Positions 1 to 6,784 of a stretch of 64,000 bases of DNA are shown here, piece after piece. Origin of the DNA: CAZMGT01 sp964565895. GTDB taxonomy: Bacteria; Armatimonadota; Zipacnadia; UBA1398; CAZMGT01. The notes under the pieces were generated by a model. It had not been told where the DNA came from, made no database searches, and saw only the letters and a program-made list of their open reading frames with translations. The DNA is taken from NCBI GenBank assembly GCA_964565895.1, contig CAZMGT010000004.1:37115-101114 (forward strand). Direction: 5' to 3'. The translations under genes and the position numbers were made by a program. The number at the start of each line of letters is the position of its first letter. The stretch's first letter is position 1.

Positions 1-198
1 GCTCCCCTCAGCCTCTATGGAAACAGGAACCTCGCACTGAATGCCGATCTCCAGGTCATATGCCAAAAGCCTGAGCTTTCCCTCGACCGTTTGGATGAGA
101 ATGTTGCTCAAAATGGGAAGGGTGCTTCTCCCCGACACCGCCCGCTGGACGGTGCCGATGGCCTGGGAAAGCTCGCTTTTCTCACAGCGGACCTTCAT
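1..198 (-). CDS. dnaN: DNA polymerase III beta sliding clamp, N-terminal part (runs off the window)
   Basis: The reverse complement from position 198 reads 66 codons without a stop. The protein begins MKVRCEKSELSQAIG and contains STLPILSNILIQ and LLAYDLEIGI, the characteristic start of the beta clamp that tethers the replicative polymerase to DNA. The ATG at 198 is preceded by a strong AGGAGGTG ribosome binding site (206-213 on the plus strand). It lies downstream of dnaA on the same strand, the common dnaA-dnaN order. Only about a sixth of the usual ~370 residues is inside the window. Confidence 0.93.
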   Translation of the reverse strand, partial: MKVRCEKSELSQAIGTVQRAVSGRSTLPILSNILIQTVEGKLRLLAYDLEIGIQCEVPVSIEAEGS

Positions 199-538
199 TC
201 GTTCGCTGCACCTCCTGGGTTAGCCTGGGTCTGTGCAGAGCAAGGGCAGTGCAAGGGGGACGGGCTTATCCACAGCGGTGCTCTGCTGTCGTACTGTTGC
301 TCCTTGTTTTTGAAAATCATTTGCCCACGTACCCGAGCCTGTGGAATGTGTTGAAAAGCCGGCTGTGCTGCTCTGCTAACCCATTTGTACTTGAAGGAAA
401 GGTGGGGAAAATCCTGCCTCGGGCGGGAAAAGATCCACAGAAATCTACGGGGCAACCTGCTTTCCGCATGTTTCCACGGAGCACCCCCATTGCGCTTGGG
501 GAAAGCCCTCCTAAGCTGCGCTTCATGGAGCAGGACTG
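199..538. other. dnaA-dnaN spacer with DnaA boxes; candidate half of oriC
   Basis: This 340-base spacer holds no convincing gene. It contains a perfect DnaA box, TTATCCACA, at 266-274. A two-mismatch version, AGATCCACA, is at 431-439, and a looser one is near 340-349 on the other strand. An AT-rich stretch (about 303-322) could serve as an unwinding element. A spacer this long between dnaA and dnaN resembles Bacillus-type bipartite origins, in which the unwinding element lies downstream of dnaA. The origin assignment is inference. Confidence 0.55.
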
Positions 539-1930
539 CTAGTGCCCGCGGGAGATCTTCTCAGAAAGCTCCGCGCACAGGCTAGCCACCTGGGGATCTT
601 TGTCCAGCAGGCGATCGATTTTGTCCAACGAGTGCATTACGGTGGTGTGGTCGCGGCCGCCGAACAGGTCGCCGATCTCCGTCAGAGAAGCGGCGGTCAG
701 CAGGCGGACAAGATGCATGGCGATTTGCCTGGGGAAGACGATCGCCTTGCTCCGCCGCGGTCCCTTCAGATCCTCAACCCGAACGCCGAAGTGGTCCGCG
801 ACGACCTGCTGAATGAGCTGGGGGGTTATCCTCCGGCTCGCCCGCGCGCTGGTGAAGTCCACTAGGCACTCCTCGGCAAGCTCCATGGTAATCGGCCGGC
901 CAGTAAGGGAGGCCGTGGCGATAACGCGCTTAAGGGCGCCCTCGAGCGTGCGCACGTTGCTGTCTACGATGTGCGCGATGTAGCGGATGACGTCCTCCGG
1001 GACCTCGACCTGCTCCAGCTCCGCGTTCTTCTGCAAAATGGCGCAGCGCGTCTCCTCGTCCGGCGCCTTAATGTCGCACAGCAGGCCCATCTCAAAGCGC
1101 GTGCGCAGGCGAGGGTCGATGAGCTGGAGGTCGCACGGGCGGCGATCGCTGGTGATCACGATTTGCTTGCCCGTCTCGTAAAGCGTGTTAAACGTGTGGA
1201 AGAACTCCGCCTCTGTCCGCGTAGCCTCGCGCGAGGCGATGAACTGGATGTCGTCTACAAGCCAAATGTCAATGTTGCGATAGCGGTTGCGAAAGGCGCG
1301 CATGGCGTCCTCGCGGATGGCGGTAACGACGTGGTTTAGGAACGTCTCGCCGGAGATGTAGACCACGCGCGCGTCGGGATCGGTGGCCAGGACATAGTGC
1401 CCAATGGCCTGCATGAGGTGGGTTTTCCCCAGGCCCACCCCGCCGTAGATGAACAGCGGGTTATAGGGGCTCTTGCGCGACTTGGCAACGTTCATCGCCG
1501 CCGCGTGCGCCAGGCGGTTGGAGCTGCCTACGACGAATGTGTCGAAGGTATACTTCTCGTTCAGCGGGAGCGAGGCAAAGCGCTCGCTAGAGCGGCGCAC
1601 GCGGGGGCGCGCAGGAGCAGCCGGAGCCCCCTCGCCCTGTGCCGCACGGGGCGGGGAGACGACGACGAACTTCGCCCGCACCGTGCGCTGGAGCAGGTCG
1701 GACACCGTGCGGCTGATCACCGCAGCACAGCGGCGCTCGAGCCACTGCTTGGCGAACTCGTTGGGCGCGGCAATGAGCAAGACGTCGCCGTCGAGCTCTA
1801 GCGGACGCAGGGAGGGAAGCCAGGCGTCGCGCGCAGCGAGGCTCATGCGCGACTCGATTTGCCGTTTTGCCTTGGCCCAGACCTGTTCCAAGGAGGGTGA
1901 AGGCGACATGCGGCGTTGCTCCTGCTTCAT
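539..1930 (-). CDS. dnaA: Chromosomal replication initiator protein DnaA
   Basis: Initiator ATPase that binds DnaA boxes and melts oriC. The 463-residue protein has an N-terminal helical domain and a variable linker. Its AAA+ core shows Walker A (GGVGLGKTHLMQAIG) and Walker B (WLVDDIQF). The C-terminal DNA-binding signature GRDHTTVMHSLDKI is intact. ATG at 1930 is chosen for a GAGGAG site eight bases upstream; ATG at 1909 (MSPSPSLEQVW) also has an AGGAG and is a real alternative. It is divergent from rpmH and upstream of dnaN. Confidence 0.97.
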   Translation of the reverse strand: MKQEQRRMSPSPSLEQVWAKAKRQIESRMSLAARDAWLPSLRPLELDGDVLLIAAPNEFAKQWLERRCAAVISRTVSDLLQRTVRAKFVVVSPPRAAQGEGAPAAPARPRVRRSSERFASLPLNEKYTFDTFVVGSSNRLAHAAAMNVAKSRKSPYNPLFIYGGVGLGKTHLMQAIGHYVLATDPDARVVYISGETFLNHVVTAIREDAMRAFRNRYRNIDIWLVDDIQFIASREATRTEAEFFHTFNTLYETGKQIVITSDRRPCDLQLIDPRLRTRFEMGLLCDIKAPDEETRCAILQKNAELEQVEVPEDVIRYIAHIVDSNVRTLEGALKRVIATASLTGRPITMELAEECLVDFTSARASRRITPQLIQQVVADHFGVRVEDLKGPRRSKAIVFPRQIAMHLVRLLTAASLTEIGDLFGGRDHTTVMHSLDKIDRLLDKDPQVASLCAELSEKISRGH

Positions 1931-2102
1931 TGGCGTTACTCCTCTATTGTATAATGGCTTTTTGCGATAAACGCGCCTTCTGGTCAACAAAAGTGCCTTA
2001 TGCGCAGCAATTCGTGCCTAACGGAGCCCAACACACACTGAAGACGAGACGAAGAGCAGCCCGCTTTGTGCGCAACGTGGTGAAAAAGCGAAGGGATTTC
2101 CA

Positions 2103-2132
2103 CAGAGTTTTCTACAGATGTGGAAAACTCTG
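2103..2132. repeat. 10-bp perfect inverted repeat containing a DnaA-box-like sequence
   Basis: CAGAGTTTTC (2103-2112) and GAAAACTCTG (2123-2132) are perfect reverse complements around a 10-base loop. The right arm overlaps a minus-strand TTTTCCACA box (2119-2127). A second box-like ATTTCCACA abuts the left arm. In the dnaA-rpmH spacer this could be a dyad for DnaA or another origin-binding factor. Confidence 0.6.
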
Positions 2133-2482
2133 CCAGTCGCTGCTTGAGGGGGGCCGAGATCGAGCAATTCACGCAATCTCTTTCACCAAGCAAAGTGCAC
2201 GGCAGGACGCGAGCAGTGCTCTGCATACCGGAGACTACCCACCCATCTGTCAAGCAGCGACTGCAGAACGTAGATGGCCCACCGGCCCTGTGCGAGGAAA
2301 CGGCTGCGACGCCCGTTGCTCCCAGGCGACGCGCGCGGATTATACCAAAGGCCAAAATCGGCAGACAAGAAAATGGCAAGCACGAATTTTGGCATTTGGC
2401 GACAAACCTGTCAGTTCTCAAATCTCGTTCACAGAAAATCGCACAACGAGGCCAATTTTCCCAAACCCCCTGTGTCAGTTCC

Positions 2483-2511
2483 TTGTCGCGCACATTGATC
2501 TGTGCTATACT
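2483..2511 (+). promoter_or_regulatory. Sigma70-type promoter of rpmH
   Basis: TTGTCG (2483-2488), a 17-base spacer, then TATACT (2506-2511). The rpmH ribosome binding site (GAGGAG, about 2525-2530) and the ATG at 2540 follow. It probably drives rpmH-rnpA-yidD. Confidence 0.7.
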
Positions 2512-2539
2512 TCGCCCGCCCTGTGAGGAGAGCGCACAA

Positions 2540-2674
2540 ATGAAGCGGACCTACCAGCCGAAGGTTCTCTACGCCAAGCGCCGACATGGCTTCCGCCGCC
2601 GGATGAGCACAAAGGCCGGCCGCCGGATTATCAAGCGCCGCCGGCTTAAGGGCAGAAAGCGCCTTACCGCATAG
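2540..2674 (+). CDS. rpmH: 50S ribosomal protein L34
   Basis: A 44-residue, extremely basic protein beginning MKRTYQPK, with a central RRHGFRRRM segment and C-terminal KGRKRLTA. This is the full usual length of L34, a large-subunit protein that packs against 23S rRNA. It starts at an ATG preceded by GAGGAG. It is the first gene of the conserved rpmH-rnpA-yidD-yidC-jag group. Confidence 0.98.
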   Translation: MKRTYQPKVLYAKRRHGFRRRMSTKAGRRIIKRRRLKGRKRLTA

Positions 2675-2702
2675 GGCGGCCACTACCCCTCGGGATAAGC
2701 TA

Positions 2703-3086
2703 ATGCCGCGCACAACCACAGCGCAGAGCAGCCTGGGCCGGCTGCGCAGAACTGAGGAGATTCGCAGGGTGCTCAGGCAGGGGAACACTGCGGCCAGCCG
2801 GCTGGCGAGCGTGTTCTGGCTGCCTAACAACAGCGAGGCGAGCCGCGTAGCGCTAATAACGAGCAAGAAGCTGGGCAAGGCCTGCCAGCGCAACCGCCTC
2901 CGCCGCCGGCTGCGCGAGATCCTCCGCGCGGAGTGCAGCAACGCCCTACCCCATGCCGATATCGTGGTCATCGCCAGGCCCCCGGCAGCCGAGGTGGAGT
3001 TTGCCGCGCTGCGCGAGCAGATACGCGGGCTGCTCAAACGCGCCGGCCTTTGCCCGCGAGGGCAGGCGAACGAGCGAAATGATTAA
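2703..3086 (+). CDS. rnpA: Ribonuclease P protein component
   Basis: Protein subunit of RNase P, which assists the catalytic RNA in removing 5' leaders from pre-tRNA. The 127-residue product contains the family RNR signature (KKLGKACQRNRLRRRLRE) in its middle third. An SVFWLPNN segment precedes it, as expected for the central cleft strand. It follows rpmH after 28 bases and overlaps the yidD start by eight bases, so translation is probably coupled. Confidence 0.95.
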   Translation: MPRTTTAQSSLGRLRRTEEIRRVLRQGNTAASRLASVFWLPNNSEASRVALITSKKLGKACQRNRLRRRLREILRAECSNALPHADIVVIARPPAAEVEFAALREQIRGLLKRAGLCPRGQANERND

Positions 3087-3345
3087 GGCTTTTGTGCTCG
3101 GCGCACTAAGGCTTTATCAGCGGACGCTCTCGCGCGTTCTCCCGGACACGTGCCGGTTTGTTCCCTCGTGTTCGGAGTATGCCGTAGAGGCGGTGGAGAA
3201 GCACGGGGTGCTGCGCGGGGGGTGGCTCGCTCTGCGGCGGATAGCGCGGTGCAACCCGCTGTTTGCCGGTGGGGAGGACCCTGTCCCGCCGGCGGAGGGC
3301 AAAGAGAATCGCATCTGTGAAGGCCAACGGGGGCGAGACGTCTAA
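3079..3345 (+). CDS. yidD: Membrane protein insertion efficiency factor YidD
   Basis: An 88-residue protein with the YidD core: LRLYQRTLSRVLPDTCRF, then PSCSEYAVEAVEKHGV and the RCNPLFAGGEDPVP end. The conserved cysteines of CRFVPSCSEY and RCNP are present. YidD is an inner-leaflet amphipathic protein that assists YidC-dependent insertion. The ATG at 3079 overlaps the end of rnpA. yidC follows after 111 bases. Confidence 0.95.
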   Translation: MIKAFVLGALRLYQRTLSRVLPDTCRFVPSCSEYAVEAVEKHGVLRGGWLALRRIARCNPLFAGGEDPVPPAEGKENRICEGQRGRDV

Positions 3346-3456
3346 AGAAAAAGAGGCAGAGGGGAAAAACTAGGTAGAGACGACGACCCGAAAAGCGCAA
3401 ACGGCAGGAGCAAGCGCGGCGCAGCCGGCAGGCTCGCCAGAGAGACACGACGTGCG

Positions 3457-5025
3457 ATGACCGAAGAGGAACGGAAAAGGCAGCTTCAGCAAAACCGCAG
3501 GTTTTTGTGGATCCTCATGGCGATTTGGTTTTTGACCTTCCTGTGGATGAACTCGCGCATTAAAGAAGCAGAACGCAAGAGAGTTGCCGAGCAACAGGCC
3601 ATTGAGCAACAGGCCACGCCCCGCCTGCGCGGGGAGAAGGCGAAGATCCACCTCGACGATCGGCTGGAGCAGTTGCGCGAGACGGTAGCGCGCAACCCCA
3701 AGAGCCCCCAGGCCCTGCAGGCGATGCTCGAGATCCCCCAGCTTTTGGCCAAGCGCCAGCGCTGGAAGGAAGCGGCGCAGGCCTGGGAGCAGGTGGCGAA
3801 GACGTTCGGGCGCGGTCCCTATGCCGCGCACGCGCGCTATCAGCAAGCGCTAATTTGTGGCGAGCGCCTGGGCGAGCAAAAGCGCATGGAAAAACTCCTC
3901 GGCGGGCTGCTCTTTCAGACGAAGGCCAAAGTGTGGCTTAAGCCGGAGACGGAAAGCCAGGCGGCGGTGCGCTTTTTGCTCAAGCTCCTTTGGGAGCGGC
4001 AGGGCTATGACACGGAGCGGGTAATTTGCGTCGGGGGAAGCAACTCCGCGAAGTTCGCCGTGCAAGAGCTGACGGAGCTGTTTCGGGCGAAGCTCGCCGA
4101 GCACTACGTTCCCCCGCGCCGGGTGGCCTATGACCCGGACGAGCTGGTCGCCGTGCCTGCCTCGCGCGCGGCGGGGCAGCGGCTGGACATCATCTACAAG
4201 GATCGCCTGCGCTATAAGATGATGGCCGCGCTCGTGGGGATCTTCAACCCCGAGGCGCACCCGGAGTACGCCTACGCCATGGGCGTGCTCCTGCTTGCGC
4301 TGCTGGTGAAGATCGTGCTTTATCCGCTAAACGCGCGGTCGTATGTTTCGATGAAGGAGATGCAGCTTAAGACAAAGGCCATTCAGCCGCTGCTAGAGGA
4401 CCTGAAACGGCGGTATAAGGACGACCAGCTTAAGTTTATGCAAGAGCAGAACAAGCTGTTTAAAAAACACGGCATCAGCCCGATGAAGGGCTGCCTGCCC
4501 ATGCTGATACAGATGCCTATTCTCATCGCCATCTACTATGCCGTGCGCATGTATAGCTTCCAGTTCTCGCATGGGTCGTTCCTGTGGATCAAAGACCTCT
4601 CCCAGCCGGATCTCCCGCTGATGCTCGTGTATGTGGGGACGATGATTCTGACCACCAAGCTCCAACCGACGACGAGCAGCGGCGACAAGCAGCAGGAGCA
4701 GACGCAGAAGATGATGACCTACCTTATGCCGATTATGATTCTGTTCTTCTTCCGCAGTCTGCCCGCGGCGTTTATTTTGTATTGGACGGCGTTTAACGTG
4801 CTAAACACCGCGCAGCAGTTGTGGCTGAACAGGCAATATAAGGAATTGTTCGAAAAGGTGCAGCAGGAGCAAGAGAAGCCGGCACAGCGCAAGCCGGCGC
4901 GCATCAAACGCAAGCAGCCAGCAGCAACGGGCAGCAGCGCAGCTAATCCGACCGCACACGGGGGCACCGCCGGAGGGACAGAGCAAAGCCAACCAAGCAA
5001 ACGCCCGGGCGCGGAGGCGCGCTGA
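3457..5025 (+). CDS. yidC: Membrane protein insertase YidC with a TPR-like extracytoplasmic region
   Basis: Inner-membrane insertase of 522 residues. A first membrane helix is at about 16-34. The conserved Oxa1 core spans about 265-465 (helix YAMGVLLLALLVK, PLLEDLKRRYKDD hairpin, GCLPMLIQMPILIAIYY, final helices). A basic Lys/Arg-rich tail follows. Instead of the large beta-sandwich P1 domain, residues about 45-265 are mainly helical, with a TPR-like stretch near 55-130. The groove arginine of core helix 1 (R366 in E. coli) is Lys285. Synteny with yidD and jag leaves no doubt about family. Confidence 0.93.
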   Translation: MTEEERKRQLQQNRRFLWILMAIWFLTFLWMNSRIKEAERKRVAEQQAIEQQATPRLRGEKAKIHLDDRLEQLRETVARNPKSPQALQAMLEIPQLLAKRQRWKEAAQAWEQVAKTFGRGPYAAHARYQQALICGERLGEQKRMEKLLGGLLFQTKAKVWLKPETESQAAVRFLLKLLWERQGYDTERVICVGGSNSAKFAVQELTELFRAKLAEHYVPPRRVAYDPDELVAVPASRAAGQRLDIIYKDRLRYKMMAALVGIFNPEAHPEYAYAMGVLLLALLVKIVLYPLNARSYVSMKEMQLKTKAIQPLLEDLKRRYKDDQLKFMQEQNKLFKKHGISPMKGCLPMLIQMPILIAIYYAVRMYSFQFSHGSFLWIKDLSQPDLPLMLVYVGTMILTTKLQPTTSSGDKQQEQTQKMMTYLMPIMILFFFRSLPAAFILYWTAFNVLNTAQQLWLNRQYKELFEKVQQEQEKPAQRKPARIKRKQPAATGSSAANPTAHGGTAGGTEQSQPSKRPGAEAR

Positions 5026-5089
5026 GCTGCGCCCTAGCGTCTGCTTCCGCCGCCCGCTCATTCGCGCAGGAAAGAGAGGTCGGCAAACG

Positions 5090-5563
5090 GTGGAAGAGCA
5101 AGCGGTCCGCCAGACAGCGGAGCTCGCCCGCGAGATCCTCCAAACGCTTATTGACAAAATGAACCTCCGGGCGAGCGTGCGCATCCTTGAGGCAAGCCCC
5201 ACGCAAATTATGCTGGACATCGAGGGGGGGCAGGACCTGGGGATTATCATCGGCCGCCAAGGCCAGACGCTCAACGCCCTGCAACTGGTGACCAGCGTCG
5301 TGGCCAACAAGCGCGCGGGAACGCGCTATCGCATCCTTCTGGACGCCTCGGGCTACCGCGCGCGGCGGGCGCAGGCGCTGCGCCTGCGCGCGTTTGAGGT
5401 CGCCGAACAGGTTAAGGCCACGGGCAAGGAGGCGCTGCTAGAGTCGCTTAAGGCGCACGAGCGGCGCATCGTGCACCTCGCCCTGGCCAACGACCCCGAC
5501 GTGTATACCTACTCCGAGGGGGAAGGGGAGCGGCGCAACCTGGTAATCTCCCCGCGCGACTGA
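5090..5563 (+). CDS. jag: KH-R3H RNA-binding protein Jag (KhpB/EloR type), without Jag-N domain
   Basis: A 157-residue cytoplasmic RNA-binding protein encoded directly after yidC. A KH domain (residues ~15-80, with GIIIGRQGQTLNALQ as the nucleic-acid loop) is followed by an R3H-type domain (~85-150, LKAHERRIVHLALANDPDVYTYSEGEGE). The N-terminal Jag-N domain of longer homologues is missing. Start is GTG at 5090 after an AGAGAGG site. Homologues influence small RNAs and cell elongation; the role here is inferred from family. Confidence 0.92.
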   Translation: MEEQAVRQTAELAREILQTLIDKMNLRASVRILEASPTQIMLDIEGGQDLGIIIGRQGQTLNALQLVTSVVANKRAGTRYRILLDASGYRARRAQALRLRAFEVAEQVKATGKEALLESLKAHERRIVHLALANDPDVYTYSEGEGERRNLVISPRD

Positions 5564-5572
5564 CAAAGAAAA

Positions 5573-5595
5573 CGGGCCGGCGCCGAGCCGGCCCG
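5573..5595. terminator. Hairpin between convergent jag and lipoprotein gene
   Basis: CGGGCCGGC (5573-5581) and GCCGGCCCG (5587-5595) form a nine-bp perfect stem with a five-base loop, just after jag. There is no clear T-run, so it may act in both directions as a weak terminator or processing hairpin. Confidence 0.6.
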
Positions 5596-5623
5596 AGGCG
5601 CTTTCTGTGCTATGCGGGGAGGG

Positions 5624-6634
5624 CTATTCCTCCTCTTCCTCGTACTCTTCCTCTTCCTCGTATTCCTCTTCTTCTTCGTACTCTTCCTCCTCGTAGTATT
5701 CCTCTTCCTCGCCGGCGTAGGTTGGGCCCGCGGGCGCCACGGAAACGGCAAGCAACGACGCCGGGCCGGTAACGCCGAACTGGGTCATCAGGTCGCCGTA
5801 GTTAGGCCGCTCGGCGAGGAACTTGCTCACGCTGGGGACAACAACGCGCGAATCACGCGAACCCCAATGCCCAACGTTGGGCACGGGAGCGGTGGGCGGC
5901 ACAGCAGCGACCACGTTGCGAATGCGTGGCCCGCGGAACCCCTGCTCCTCCAGCGGGGAGTAGGGACGCACCGCGCCCGTGGCGCAGTCGCGCTCGAACG
6001 CCGGCTTGGAGCCGCGCATAGGCATGCCCGCGGTAAACAGGGGCAGGTGGCGCAGAGCGCGGCGCATGGCCTCGTTTAGGTTGAATTCCTCCGGCTGATA
6101 GGTGAAGAAGCGGAAGCGCTTTACGCTAAGCTCGACGTAGGTCTTCCCGTCCACCGTCTCGTGGCTAAGCAGGGTGACGGGTTTCCAGAGGGCGAGGCGT
6201 TTTAAGAAATAGCGCGCCTCGTAATAGCCGGGCTCGGCCTCGCCCGGGGCGTTGACGCCCTTAAGGTAGACCAATCCGGGGCCCCAGAGCTCGAGCTCGT
6301 TGCCCGTATAAACGTAGCTGACATGATACTCCTTGCCGTCCTCGAGGGTCTCCACGGGGCCCGGGCCTTCGCCTTGGGCAGGGGCCGCCTCTTCGGGAGC
6401 AGGGGCTTCCTCCTCGGCGACGACCTCCTCCTCGCCCTCGGGGGCCGCCTCCTCGGCAACCTCGGTCCCTGCGCCTTCCTCCTCGCTAACGGTAGCCCCA
6501 GGCTCACCCGGTTGAGGCTCGCCGCCCTTCTTGCAGCCCACGGCGAACCACGCCGCGCCAAGCAAAAGCGAAGCGCATAATACGACCAGCCCGCAACGCC
6601 ACAGCACATGGAACCACGGAGCGCGAGAAACCAT
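5624..6634 (-). CDS. Glu-rich lipoprotein with EEEY tail repeats, unknown function
   Basis: I do not recognise a family. The 336-residue protein starts MVSRAPWF with a hydrophobic segment ending in a lipobox-like AVGC, so it is probably a lipoprotein. A Glu/Pro/Ala-rich linker (~40-95) precedes a globular middle (~100-290). The C-terminus is built of tandem EEEEYEE units almost to the stop. ATG at 6634 is chosen because GGGAGG lies eight bases upstream. It has its own promoter (6666-6694). Similar acidic tails occur in the proteins at 10144 and 16636. Confidence 0.75.
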   Translation of the reverse strand: MVSRAPWFHVLWRCGLVVLCASLLLGAAWFAVGCKKGGEPQPGEPGATVSEEEGAGTEVAEEAAPEGEEEVVAEEEAPAPEEAAPAQGEGPGPVETLEDGKEYHVSYVYTGNELELWGPGLVYLKGVNAPGEAEPGYYEARYFLKRLALWKPVTLLSHETVDGKTYVELSVKRFRFFTYQPEEFNLNEAMRRALRHLPLFTAGMPMRGSKPAFERDCATGAVRPYSPLEEQGFRGPRIRNVVAAVPPTAPVPNVGHWGSRDSRVVVPSVSKFLAERPNYGDLMTQFGVTGPASLLAVSVAPAGPTYAGEEEEYYEEEEYEEEEEYEEEEEYEEEEE

Positions 6635-6665
6635 GGCCAACGCCTCCCAGTTATGTTACACAAAC

Positions 6666-6694
6666 AACATAGTCCAACGGTTGCAGCCGATCAA
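6666..6694 (-). promoter_or_regulatory. Sigma70-type promoter of the Glu-rich lipoprotein gene
   Basis: On the minus strand, TTGATC (6689-6694), a 17-base spacer and TATGTT (6666-6671) precede the GGGAGG site and the ATG at 6634. Confidence 0.65.
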
Positions 6695-6784
6695 CCGCAA
6701 AATGTGGAGAAAAAGTTCAGCGACGCCGCAGCGAACGCATAGCACACGCAGAACATTCCCTGCGCAGCGGGCGAGACCTGCTTT

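Larger units (their letters stand above)
1931..2539. other. dnaA-rpmH divergent spacer; candidate second half of oriC
   Basis: About 600 bases without a supportable gene, between divergent dnaA and rpmH. A one-mismatch DnaA box (TTTTCCACA on the minus strand) is at 2119-2127 and a two-mismatch box (ATTTCCACA) at 2096-2104. Both sit in or beside a 10-bp inverted repeat. A TACAAT-like -10 lies just upstream of dnaA (about 1947-1952 on the minus strand) without a clear -35. The 2330-2470 stretch is relatively AT-rich for this genome. The rpmH promoter occupies the right edge. Confidence 0.5.
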
